Shown here piece after piece: positions 43,872 through 52,108 of a stretch of 64,000 nt of DNA. The notes beneath the pieces are model-generated. The model searched no databases. It was not told where the DNA came from and was given only the letters and a program-made list of their open reading frames with translations. Source of the DNA: Microbacterium trichothecenolyticum (GTDB lineage Bacteria > Actinomycetota > Actinomycetes > Actinomycetales > Microbacteriaceae); NCBI RefSeq assembly GCF_000956465.1, contig NZ_JYJA01000033.1, positions 124,001-188,000 of the forward strand, given 5' to 3'. Position 1 is the first letter of the stretch. Every line of letters starts with the position of its first letter. A program made the position numbers and the translations under genes.

Positions 43872-44263
43872 GCCGCCACCGCCTTCATGGTCTTGGTGTT
43901 CTTCTCGTCGATGTGCAAGGTCTCGGTGTCGGAGATGATGATGTACGGGATGTAGAGGGTGAGCCCGACCGTCACCTCGTGCTCGGCGTCCGCCTCGATG
44001 TCGAGGTCTCCCGAGAGCACGGCCGAATCCGTCGGGAACCACCACTCGTCGATGTTCGTGCGCAGCTCGTCGAACGTGAACTCAGCGCCGTTCATCTCCC
44101 AGCGCAGCGACTCCGCGGGGGCGGTCTTGCCGTCGATCGTCAGCTCTGCGCCGGCGATGCAGGACCCCGGCAGGGCCCGGTACCAGGGCAGCCGGACCTC
44201 GACCGCGGCACGCGGTCCGTCGGTCCGCAGCGTGCCCTGCTCGATGATGCGATCGGGGATCAC
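43868..44263 (-). CDS. DUF6379 protein, small subunit of a C-deglycosidase (second set)
   Basis: A 131-residue DUF6379 beta-sandwich: VEVRLPWYRALPGSCIAGAE near residue 22, EFTFDELRTNIDEWWFP, and VGLTLYIPYIIISDTETLH at the end. It keeps the PWYR core motif but differs strongly from the copy at 40487. The start is GTG at 44263 behind AGGAGAG. It is translationally coupled to the barrel gene at 42765 and follows the GMC oxidase by 49 bp, giving the order oxidase, small subunit, large subunit. Confidence 0.85.
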   Translation of the reverse strand: MIPDRIIEQGTLRTDGPRAAVEVRLPWYRALPGSCIAGAELTIDGKTAPAESLRWEMNGAEFTFDELRTNIDEWWFPTDSAVLSGDLDIEADAEHEVTVGLTLYIPYIIISDTETLHIDEKNTKTMKAVAA

Positions 44264-44298
44264 AGTTCTCTCCTGACTACTTTGTCTTAGTTTCTACA

Positions 44299-44319
44299 CT
44301 GTAATGTCTGAATCAGACA
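44299..44319. promoter_or_regulatory. palindrome TGTCTGA-A-TCAGACA overlapping GMC stop, with ACATTA-like site
   Basis: A perfect 7+1+7 palindrome (44305-44319) covers the stop codon of the GMC gene at 44313; the overlapping complement reads ACATTACAG, like the shared ACATTAGTA motif elsewhere. The downstream gap is AT-rich. It could be an internal operator/promoter for the C-deglycosidase genes or an RNA-processing hairpin. Confidence 0.4.
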
Positions 44320-45860
44320 GAAGCAAGATCTGCGGTGATCTCATCGGCGATATGCCGTGCACCGCGGACCGCCAGCGCGACGCCCGTGAGCGTCGGGTTG
44401 CAGGCCGTGGCCGTCGGGATGACGCCGTTGCCCGCGACGAAGAGCCCGGGCGCTCCCCAGACTTCGCTGTCGGGCGAGCACACGCTCGCGCCGTCGTCGG
44501 CCAGACCCATGCGAACGGTGCCCTGATAGTGCAGCGACGCTCCGAGCGGCATCACGAACGGGCGGTCGTCGAGGGGGTCGCCGATCGCCTTCCCCAGGCG
44601 CACGATCTCGGCCTTGGCCCGGTCGATCGTCGCGTGGTCGCGGTCGCTCAGCGTGTAGTGCAGCTGCATCGCGGGCATCCCGTAACCGTCGACATCGCTG
44701 TCCGAGAACGCCACGCGGTCCGAGGCCTGGAGGTCCTTCGCGCAGAACAGCCCCAGCCCCACGATCGAGCCCGGCGCCGCAGGGTCGTCGTCGGCGAGCT
44801 TCACCGGAGACGCGTCGAGCTGCATGACCTGGCCGTGGAAGGGCATGTCGTCGGTGAACGGCACCCACGTCACCCCGGTGTATTCGCTCAGGCCGGTCTG
44901 CGGGACACCGTCCGCATCGACCACGGGGGTGAAGTCGCGCATGCGCACGGCGAACACGATCTGCGCCTGGTCGTTGAGATACCGGCCGAGGGCATCGGGA
45001 CGGATGCCGGAGGCCCAGAGCAGCTGCGGCGTCCGCAGCGCGTCGGCGGCGACCACGACGAAGCGGGCGCGCACATCGCGCCGTTCTCCCGTCCGGACGT
45101 CCGTGACGACCACGCCGGCGGCCCGGCCGTCCTCGACCAGCACGCGGGTCACGAGGGACTCGTCGAACAGCGTGAAGTTCGGGTTTCCGCGGGTGATGTC
45201 TCCGAGAACGACATCCGAACCCGACCACACCAGCGGCCCGTCGTCGCGGCGATGCACCGCGAGCGGCATCCGCTGCACGCGCTCATCCGCATCCCGATGA
45301 GCGTCCTCCACCGCGGCGAGCCGCTCGCGCACGATCCCCGCATAAGGTGACGCATCGAACGCGTCGGTGGTGACCCCGAGCAGTCGCTCCCCCTCCGAGA
45401 GCAGCTCGTCGAGCTCGCCCGTCTCGTCGAGGAAGCCGATGCGCTCGCTGTCATTCGGCCGGGGGCAGGCCCCCGTCCAGTGCGCGGCCATGCCTCCGAC
45501 GTTGCTCGAGAACGCAGCGACCGGCAGACCGTCCTCGCCGTCCGCCTGATAGCCGGACTCGAGCAGGTAGGTGCCCGGGCGCGCGCGCCGTTGGGCGGAC
45601 TTCACGATGCCGCCGACACGGTCGTCGTCCTCGCGAGCGTGCGGCCCCTCCGACCGGCGCTGAGCGTGGGCACGCTCGTCGGCGTCCGCGATGTTCTTCA
45701 CGTGCGCCCCGGGCGGGTCCGACACGGTGGGGCCGACCTCGAACATCGCGATGGTCGCCGATGACGCCCGCTCGCTCAGGATTCGGGCATAGGTCGCGCC
45801 GGCCGGGCCGCTGCCGACGATCGCGACGTCGACCTGCGCGGGGTATACGCGGGTGCTCAT
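44313..45860 (-). CDS. GMC-family FAD oxidase, C-glycoside 3-oxidase (CarA-like)
   Basis: A 515-residue GMC/pyranose-oxidase-type flavoprotein: GSGPAGATYARIL at 16-28, SNVGGMAAHWTGACPRP, LLWASGIRPDALGRYL, and the catalytic pair H444 (ASLHYQGTVRMG) and N488 (TACNPTLTGVALAVRGARH). CarA of a carminic-acid-degrading Microbacterium has the same architecture and oxidises C3 of the glucosyl residue. It is placed directly before a DUF6379/TIM-barrel pair and after a Hyi-like gene (ATGA overlap), making it the probable first enzyme of the pathway. Cytoplasmic, O2- or acceptor-dependent. Confidence 0.88.
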   Translation of the reverse strand: MSTRVYPAQVDVAIVGSGPAGATYARILSERASSATIAMFEVGPTVSDPPGAHVKNIADADERAHAQRRSEGPHAREDDDRVGGIVKSAQRRARPGTYLLESGYQADGEDGLPVAAFSSNVGGMAAHWTGACPRPNDSERIGFLDETGELDELLSEGERLLGVTTDAFDASPYAGIVRERLAAVEDAHRDADERVQRMPLAVHRRDDGPLVWSGSDVVLGDITRGNPNFTLFDESLVTRVLVEDGRAAGVVVTDVRTGERRDVRARFVVVAADALRTPQLLWASGIRPDALGRYLNDQAQIVFAVRMRDFTPVVDADGVPQTGLSEYTGVTWVPFTDDMPFHGQVMQLDASPVKLADDDPAAPGSIVGLGLFCAKDLQASDRVAFSDSDVDGYGMPAMQLHYTLSDRDHATIDRAKAEIVRLGKAIGDPLDDRPFVMPLGASLHYQGTVRMGLADDGASVCSPDSEVWGAPGLFVAGNGVIPTATACNPTLTGVALAVRGARHIADEITADLASV

Positions 45861-46651
45861 GCCGAGGCCGCCAAGGCGGCGATGTGCTTCACCGACTCCG
45901 CCGACGCCGTCTGCGGGTAGTACTCGAGCCCGATCGGGCCGTCGTAGCCGCTCGCACGAAGGATGCGAAGGCGCTCGGGCCAGTCGAGGTCGCCAGTACC
46001 GGGCTCACCCCTCCCGGGCGCGTCCGCGAGCTGCACGTACCTGATCAGGTCGCCGCCGTTGGCGAGCTCCGCTTCCATGTCCTCGCCCTCGACGGCCGAG
46101 TGGTAGATGTCGTACAGCACGCCGAAGAACGGCGAGTCGACGCCGCGCGCGACATAGACGCCCTCGCTCGTGCGGTCCAGGAGCGATCCGGGGTGATCGA
46201 CCCGCACGTTGACGGGCTCGAGCACGAGCGTGATGCCCGAGCCGTCGATCTGCGCGATGGCCTTCTGGTAGATCTCGATGAGCTTGTCGAGCTGCACCTG
46301 GCGCTTCCAGCCGCCGAAGCCGGTTCCGCTGCCGACCACCAGGCGGGGTGTCCCGAGGAAGTGCGCGATCTCGACGCCCTCGTCGAGCTTGCGGAAGAAC
46401 TCCGAGTGATCCCACGGCGGGATCATGAACTGCGTGCGCGGCTCCGAAAGCTGCGCGGTCAGCTGCGTGCCGGTCTCTTCGAGCGCGGCCTTGAGAGCGG
46501 GAAGGTCCTTGGGCGTCGACGGCGCGTCGACCCCTGTCGGCCCCCACATCTCGACGGCGTCGAAGCCGGCGGCCGCCGCCGCGCGCACGCGGTCGTGGTA
46601 ATCGCCCGCCTCGGTGAAGAGGAGTTCGATGTTGGGTGCGAGCTGATACAT
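45857..46651 (-). CDS. hydroxypyruvate-isomerase-like TIM barrel protein
   Basis: A 264-residue TIM barrel of the Hyi/sugar isomerase group: YQLAPNIELLFTEAGDYHDRV, GFDAVEMWGPTG, metal ligands E (LVLEPVN), D (LYDIYHSAVEGED), Q (RYVQLAD) and E (GLEYYPQ). The Gln third ligand is usual in hydroxypyruvate isomerases. The ATG at 46651 follows GGAGACC; an upstream in-frame ATG at 46699 has no ribosome site. It probably isomerises the keto sugar left after C-C cleavage. The 118-bp gap to the permease gene holds only a weak CCCGC/GCGGG hairpin (46705-46718). Confidence 0.83.
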   Translation of the reverse strand: MYQLAPNIELLFTEAGDYHDRVRAAAAAGFDAVEMWGPTGVDAPSTPKDLPALKAALEETGTQLTAQLSEPRTQFMIPPWDHSEFFRKLDEGVEIAHFLGTPRLVVGSGTGFGGWKRQVQLDKLIEIYQKAIAQIDGSGITLVLEPVNVRVDHPGSLLDRTSEGVYVARGVDSPFFGVLYDIYHSAVEGEDMEAELANGGDLIRYVQLADAPGRGEPGTGDLDWPERLRILRASGYDGPIGLEYYPQTASAESVKHIAALAASA

Positions 46652-46769
46652 GTGGTCTCCGTCGGAGGTCGGAACAAGGTGGTCGTGGGCGGCATGCACC
46701 GGAACCCGCTGACGCGGGCACCTGCGCTCGACGATCCGGCCGCTCTCGAATCGAGTCGGATCCCGGCGG

Positions 46770-47606
46770 CTAGCCCTTCAGGCCGCCGGCGAAGCCCTGG
46801 ATGAACTTCTTCTGGGCGGCCATGTAGAAGATCAGGATGGGGATCATCGAGATGATCACCACCGCGAAGATCTTGTTCCAGGCCGAGACGAGCCCGCCGA
46901 CGTACGTGTACATCGCGACCGGCAGCGTCTGGGTGGTGGAGCCGCCGAGGAAGATCAGCGAGTTGAAGAAGTCGTTCCAGACGATCAGGCCCGCGAGGAT
47001 CGCGACCGTGCCGGTCGCCGGAGCCATCAGCGGCAGCACCACGCGGAAGAACGCCTGCGTCGGCGAAGCCCCGTCGATCACGGCGGCCTCCTCGTACTCG
47101 GTCGTGAGCCCCCGGAAGAAGCTGGCATAGAGGAAGACGGAGAGCGGAAGCAGGATGCCGATCCACAGCAGGATCATTCCGAGGGCGTTGCCGGTGAGCC
47201 CGACGGTGCGCGCGCCGATGTACAGCGGGACGGTGCCGAGCTGCGCGGGCAGGATGATCGCGATGAGCACGAGGTAGAAGGTGACGTTCGTCCACGCCCG
47301 GGTGCGACGGGTGATCACGTACGCGGCGACCGAGCCGAAGAGCACGAGACCGGCGATGGCGCCCGCGGTGATGATGGCGCTGTTCAGAATCGCCATCGGG
47401 ATGCTGTCGCGCCCACCCGTGGTCAGCACCTCGATGAAGGCACCGAAGTCGAGCGATGTGGTCGGAGCGACCGCACTGGTCGTGAAGGCCTCCTTGTCGG
47501 ACTTCAGGGCCGTGTTGATCAGGAAGTAGAAGGGCAGCAGGCCGATCAGCGCGACGATCCAGATGAGGACTTCGCGGAGTGCCGTGAGCTTGGTGTACCG
47601 GAACAT
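46770..47606 (-). CDS. ABC sugar permease, CUT1 MalG type
   Basis: A 278-residue six-helix permease of the carbohydrate uptake 1 class: VLIWIVALIGLLPFYFLINT helix, then the EAA loop YEEAAVIDGASPTQAFFRVVLPLM, ending FIQGFAGGLKG as MalG-type proteins do. It forms the pore with the MalF-type protein encoded 3 bp upstream. No ATPase gene is linked; many actinobacterial CUT1 importers use a shared MsiK/UgpC ATPase. The cognate binding protein is probably the lipoprotein at 52109, on the other side of the GH106 gene. Confidence 0.92.
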   Translation of the reverse strand: MFRYTKLTALREVLIWIVALIGLLPFYFLINTALKSDKEAFTTSAVAPTTSLDFGAFIEVLTTGGRDSIPMAILNSAIITAGAIAGLVLFGSVAAYVITRRTRAWTNVTFYLVLIAIILPAQLGTVPLYIGARTVGLTGNALGMILLWIGILLPLSVFLYASFFRGLTTEYEEAAVIDGASPTQAFFRVVLPLMAPATGTVAILAGLIVWNDFFNSLIFLGGSTTQTLPVAMYTYVGGLVSAWNKIFAVVIISMIPILIFYMAAQKKFIQGFAGGLKG

Positions 47607-47609
47607 GGA

Positions 47610-48569
47610 TCAGGCCTTTCGCGCGGCGTCGCGGTCGCGGGTCGCGTACTGCTGGAGGATGGCGAAGACGAGGATGATGACGGTCAGCACGAGGGCGAGC
47701 GCCGAGCCGAATCCGAACTGGCCGAGCGAGAACGCCTGTTTGTAGACCTGCGTGGCGAGAGTCTCGGTCGCCCCCGCCGGCCCTCCGCCGGTGAGCGCGA
47801 GGATCTGGTCGAAGATCCGCAGGCCCTGGATGATGCCGAGTGTCGACGCGATCGCGATCGAGGGGCGGATGCCGGGAACCGTCACGTGCCAGAAGCGCTT
47901 GAAGATCCCGGCGCCGTCCAATGCAGCCGCCTCTTCGAGCTCGACCGGCACCGACGCGAGACCGGCGAGGTAGATGACCATGACGAAGCCCGTCTGCTGC
48001 CAGACGACCGTGAGCAGGATCGCCCAGATCGACCACGTGGGGTCTGCGAGCCAGACCTTCTGCAGTTCAGGCAGTCCGATCGCCGCGAGGAACCCGTTGA
48101 GCGGCCCGTTGAACTGGAAGATGAACTTCCAGACATACGCGACGGCGAGCGGGCTCAGCACGACAGGCATGAAGAGGAGCGTGCGGAGGATGTAGCGGGT
48201 CTTGAGGGTGCGATTTATCGCGAGCGCGAACCCGAGGCCCAGGATGTTCGTGAGGATCACCGAGCCGAACGCGAGGAACAGCGTGTTCCAGACGGCGCCC
48301 ACCAGGAGCGGGTCGTTGAAGATGCGCGCGAAGTTGTCGAGCCCGACGAACTCCCAGTCGCCGAGGCCCGTCCAGTTCGTGAAGGCGAAGAAGCCGCCTG
48401 TCAGTGTCGCCGCGTAGTGCACGAAGACGACCATGATGATGGCCGGCACCGCCCACCACCAATGGCCGAAGCTGATCAGCGGCTTGCGGCCGCGAGGACG
48501 CGGGGTGCGCCGCGCTCCGGGAGGCACGGTGAGTGTGCGAGTGGCATCCTTCTCGATCGTCACTGTCAT
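47610..48569 (-). CDS. ABC sugar permease, CUT1 MalF type
   Basis: A 319-residue CUT1 permease with the EAA loop LEEAAALDGAGIFKRFWHVTVPGI and helices starting at WWAVPAIIMVVFVHYA. The ATG at 48569 follows GAGAGCAG; an in-frame ATG at 48647 would add 26 unlikely residues and overlap the promoter region. It is the first gene of the 13-gene operon 48569 to 36287, divergent from the GH106 rhamnosidase. Uptake of rhamnosyl- or glucosyl-flavonoids is the likely role. Confidence 0.92.
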   Translation of the reverse strand: MTVTIEKDATRTLTVPPGARRTPRPRGRKPLISFGHWWWAVPAIIMVVFVHYAATLTGGFFAFTNWTGLGDWEFVGLDNFARIFNDPLLVGAVWNTLFLAFGSVILTNILGLGFALAINRTLKTRYILRTLLFMPVVLSPLAVAYVWKFIFQFNGPLNGFLAAIGLPELQKVWLADPTWSIWAILLTVVWQQTGFVMVIYLAGLASVPVELEEAAALDGAGIFKRFWHVTVPGIRPSIAIASTLGIIQGLRIFDQILALTGGGPAGATETLATQVYKQAFSLGQFGFGSALALVLTVIILVFAILQQYATRDRDAARKA

Positions 48570-48629
48570 CTGCTCTCTGACCTCGTCGTCACGCGCCCTC
48601 GTCGGCGCCTGAGAAGACCCTCCCACACT

Positions 48630-48672
48630 TGTGTCGAAAGCACACATTAGTATCAGCGATATCGGCTATAAG
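48630..48672. promoter_or_regulatory. divergent promoter/operator region of C-glycoside operon and GH106
   Basis: Contains TGTG-N7-CACA (48630-48644), the motif ACATTAGTA (48644-48652) that is shared with the binding-protein promoter at 52006-52014, and a TATAAG box (48667-48672). A LacI-type repressor is a reasonable binder, but no such gene is in the window. Confidence 0.45.
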
Positions 48673-48716
48673 TGGTGCGGACGCCACCCTTCAGGCGTCG
48701 AGAAGAGGATGGATCC

Positions 48717-51700
48717 ATGACCGATCCGCTCTGGCAGGACTTCCTCGAGCCGCCCGACGGGGCCCGGCCTCGCGCCTGGTGGCACTGGATGGACGGCAAC
48801 GTCGACCCCGCCGGCGTGCGCCGCGACCTGCGCTGGCTGCACGCGATCGGCGTGAGAGGGGTGCAGCTGTTCGACGGAGCCATGGGCGGTCCTCTCATCG
48901 TGCCGGCGGCGGTCCGGCCCGGATCGACGACCTGGCGCCGCGCGATCGCGTCGGCTGTCGAGACCGCGGATGAGCTGGGGATGGAGCTCGCCGTCGCGAC
49001 CTCGTCGGGATGGAGCGCCTCGGGCGGCCCGTGGGTCGCGCCCGCGGATGCGATGAAGAAGCTCGTGTGGTCCGAGACGCCCCTCGAGGGCGGCGGTCGT
49101 CGCATCGTCGAACTCGCGGCCCTGCCGGACGTCCCGGGCCTCTTTCAGGATTGCCGGCGCTGGGGCCTCGCCGCCGATGCGCCGCGATGGGCGACCGATT
49201 CCGTCGTCCTGGCCGTGCCGGCGGACCCGGTTCACGTGGCGCACCGACCCGCGGAGGTGGTGGCATCCGCAGTCCTTCCGGGAGCTGCCCCCAGGCGCGT
49301 GGAGGACTGGGGATGCCTCGTCGACGGCTCGTTCGACGGATCGGTGCTTCTTCCCCGTGATCCCGAAGCGACGTCGTCGGCGTGGGTCGAGCAGATCTTC
49401 GACGAGCCGGTGACGGTGCGCTCGGCCGTCGTCGGGCTGCCGGGGCCGCGCGGATTCGGCGCCGCCCCGCCCCCGAGCGCCGTGCTCGAGGCGAGCGACG
49501 ACGGCGTGACGTACCGGGAGGTCGCCGTGCTGCCGGTGACGACCGTCCCGGCACGCACGGTGAGCTTCGCGGCCACGACCGCGCGGCGCTTCCGGCTGGT
49601 GCTGACCGGCGCGAGCGCGGCGGAGGTGCTGCCGGCGCTGGACGAGGGCGTGCGGGTTCCCCCCGTTCTGCGCCGCATGTCGGAGTTCGTCGTGTCCGAG
49701 TTCGCGTTGCGCGCAGCCGGCCGCGTGCATCACGCGGAGGTCAAGGCGGGGTTCGGCGTCGTGCCCGACTACTACGCGGTCGGCACCGATGCGCGCATCC
49801 GCGCAGGCTCCGTCGATCCGGACGCGATCGTCGACGTCACGTCGTCGGTCGCCGACGGCGTCCTGCGGTGGGATGCTCCGCCCGGGCTCTGGACCATCCT
49901 GCGGCTCGGGGCGTCGCTCACGGGTCAGACCAACGGCCCCGCGTCGCCGGAGACCACCGGACTCGAGGTCGACAAGCTCGACGGGCCGCGGGTCTCGGCG
50001 TATCTGGACGAGCACCTCGCGCGCTTCGGCGCGGATGACGGCTTCGCCGCACTCCTCAGCGACAGCATCGAGGCGGGTCCGCAGAACTGGACGGACGCAT
50101 TGTTGGGCCGCTTCGCCGACGCGAGGGGCTACGACCCGCTCCCCTGGCTTCCGGCTCTCGCCGGCTTCATCGTGCGCACCGCGTCTGACTCCGATCGGTT
50201 CCTCTACGACTACCGCCGCACGATCTCCGAACTGCTCGCGAGCGAGTACTACGGCACACTGGCGGCCGCGGCCCACGCGCGCGGCATGGTGTACTACGCC
50301 GAAGCGCTCGAAGATCAGCGCCCGCAGCTCGGGGACGACCTCGCGATGCGCGCGCACGCCGATGTGCCGATGGGCGCGATGTGGACCTTCCTGCCCGAGC
50401 ACGGGCCGCGCCCCACCTATGTCGCCGACCTCAAGGGCGCGGCATCCGTCGCCCATGTCCATGGCAAGGCGTGGACCGGCGCGGAGGCGTTCACGAGCTT
50501 CGATCGTCCCTGGTCGTCGACGCCTCGGAGCCTCAAGCACGTCGCCGATCTTCAGCTCGCGCTGGGCGTGACGCGGTTCTGCATCCACACCTCGCCGCAC
50601 CAGCCGCTCGCCGCGCCCCCGCCTGGCATCTCGCTCGCGCCGTTCCTCGGGCAGGCCTTCACCGTCAACGAGACATGGGCCGGCGACGCCGGTCCATGGA
50701 TCGACTACCTGGGACGCTGCTCGGCGGTTCTCTCGTCGGGTGAACCCGCCGTGGACGTCGCGTACTTCGTCGGCGAGGAGGCGCCGGTCACCGCGCTGTT
50801 CGGCGGGCGGTTCGACGACGCGGTTCCCGTGGAGGTCGACTTCGACTACGTGGGCAAGGACGGCCTCGCGCTGCTCAGCATGGAGGACGACCGGCTCGCC
50901 TCGGCCGGGGCGCGGTATCGACTCCTGTATCTCGGCGGATCGAGCGATCACATGACGATCGCAACCCTGCGCCACGTCGCGCGGCTGCTGGACGCGGGGG
51001 CGACGGTCGTGGGCGTCCGCCCGGACCGATCGCCGTCGCTCGCCGATGACGACGCCGAGTTCGCACGACTGTGCGATGGGGTGTGGACGCTGCCCCGTAC
51101 CCGGGGGCGCGTGCTGCCGACCCGCGACCTCGGCGCCGCACTGACGGAGCTCGGCGTAAAGCCCGCGATCGGACTGGATGACACGGAGGTGCGACGCATC
51201 GCGCGCATCGTCGGCGGCCGCCGCATCATGTTCGTGGCGAATCCGGACGATCGCGAGCGGACGTTCGTCGCGACGAGCCGGGTCGGCCTCGCGGCGTGGG
51301 ACCCGGTGACCGTGCAGGCGCTGCACCTGGCGCCGCTCGATCCATCGGGCGAAGGCGAGCGGCGATACGCGGTGCGGCTCCCCGCATTCGGGTCGCTGTT
51401 CCTCGTGGAGGATCCCGGCGCCGGCACCCGGAGGGTCGATCTCGTCGACGTGCCGGTGCGGGGCGGCTGGACGCTCGAGCTCCCCGATGCGGCACCGCTC
51501 ACGCTCGGACCAGAACCGCGATTGTGGACGGATGCCGACTCCGTCGCCGCGGGATTCTCAGGCACCGCCACGTACAAGGTCACCGCGAAGCTCCACCTGC
51601 CCGCAGACGCCACGCGCGTGCTCCTGGACCTCGGCGACACCTTCGACCTGGCTCGCGTCAGGGTCAACGGAGTGGACTGCGGCGTCGCCTGGACGCCGCC

Positions 51701-51929
51701 GTTCCGCATCGACGTGAGCGGCGCCGTCCGCACGGGAACGAACGAGATCGAGGTGCACGTCACCAACCCGTGGCGCAACCGGCTCATCGCCGAGTCGGCC
51801 GCGCCGAGCGGTGAGATGTCCACGCCGATGACGCGGGTCTTCGAGCCCACCGCACGCCGCTCGCCGGCCGGGCTGGCGGGACCGGTGCGATTCGTCGCCG
51901 AGCGGCCGCAGCATCCGTCCTCGTCCTGA
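48717..51929 (+). CDS. alpha-L-rhamnosidase GH106
   Basis: A 1070-residue family GH106 enzyme, of usual family length. The N terminus FLEPPDGARPRAWWHWMDGN followed by GVRRDLRWLHAIGVRGVQLFD is the family hallmark of the TIM-barrel domain. Several beta-sandwich domains follow, and the C terminus (VLLDLGDTFDLARVRVNG, NEIEVHVTNPWRNRLIAE) is a carbohydrate-binding jelly roll. The ATG at 48717 follows GAGGATGG. No signal peptide is visible, so it may be cytoplasmic, acting on imported rhamnosides. A third rhamnosidase beside two GH78 enzymes widens the range of linkages. Confidence 0.9.
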   Translation: MTDPLWQDFLEPPDGARPRAWWHWMDGNVDPAGVRRDLRWLHAIGVRGVQLFDGAMGGPLIVPAAVRPGSTTWRRAIASAVETADELGMELAVATSSGWSASGGPWVAPADAMKKLVWSETPLEGGGRRIVELAALPDVPGLFQDCRRWGLAADAPRWATDSVVLAVPADPVHVAHRPAEVVASAVLPGAAPRRVEDWGCLVDGSFDGSVLLPRDPEATSSAWVEQIFDEPVTVRSAVVGLPGPRGFGAAPPPSAVLEASDDGVTYREVAVLPVTTVPARTVSFAATTARRFRLVLTGASAAEVLPALDEGVRVPPVLRRMSEFVVSEFALRAAGRVHHAEVKAGFGVVPDYYAVGTDARIRAGSVDPDAIVDVTSSVADGVLRWDAPPGLWTILRLGASLTGQTNGPASPETTGLEVDKLDGPRVSAYLDEHLARFGADDGFAALLSDSIEAGPQNWTDALLGRFADARGYDPLPWLPALAGFIVRTASDSDRFLYDYRRTISELLASEYYGTLAAAAHARGMVYYAEALEDQRPQLGDDLAMRAHADVPMGAMWTFLPEHGPRPTYVADLKGAASVAHVHGKAWTGAEAFTSFDRPWSSTPRSLKHVADLQLALGVTRFCIHTSPHQPLAAPPPGISLAPFLGQAFTVNETWAGDAGPWIDYLGRCSAVLSSGEPAVDVAYFVGEEAPVTALFGGRFDDAVPVEVDFDYVGKDGLALLSMEDDRLASAGARYRLLYLGGSSDHMTIATLRHVARLLDAGATVVGVRPDRSPSLADDDAEFARLCDGVWTLPRTRGRVLPTRDLGAALTELGVKPAIGLDDTEVRRIARIVGGRRIMFVANPDDRERTFVATSRVGLAAWDPVTVQALHLAPLDPSGEGERRYAVRLPAFGSLFLVEDPGAGTRRVDLVDVPVRGGWTLELPDAAPLTLGPEPRLWTDADSVAAGFSGTATYKVTAKLHLPADATRVLLDLGDTFDLARVRVNGVDCGVAWTPPFRIDVSGAVRTGTNEIEVHVTNPWRNRLIAESAAPSGEMSTPMTRVFEPTARRSPAGLAGPVRFVAERPQHPSSS

Positions 51930-52002
51930 GGTGCGTGATCGACGACGAGTGCGATCGAACAGCTCCCGGAAGGGGATCAGCGAGCCAATTGCCGCGCATC
52001 AG

Positions 52003-52014
52003 CATTACTAATGT
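52003..52014. promoter_or_regulatory. operator candidate CATTA-C-TAATG upstream of binding-protein gene
   Basis: CATTACTAATG is a perfect 11-bp palindrome; its complement continues to ACATTAGTA, identical to 48644-48652 in the permease/GH106 promoter region. It lies about 95 bp before the lipoprotein start in a 179-bp gap. A CATATCG heptamer follows at 52024. Suggests common control of the split importer. Confidence 0.45.
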
Positions 52015-52108
52015 CAGAAATCTACATATCGTGCGAGGCTTGAGGTGCGGCCCCGAGGCCGAGCCAGCGTCCCGATGCTGGTGACAACGACGTCATGAAA
52101 GGGTAGAA

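Noticed and set aside
48666-51326. Long open frame (about 886 codons) antisense to the GH106 gene
   Set aside because: Low-complexity Arg-rich translation; the plus strand carries a clear full-length GH106.
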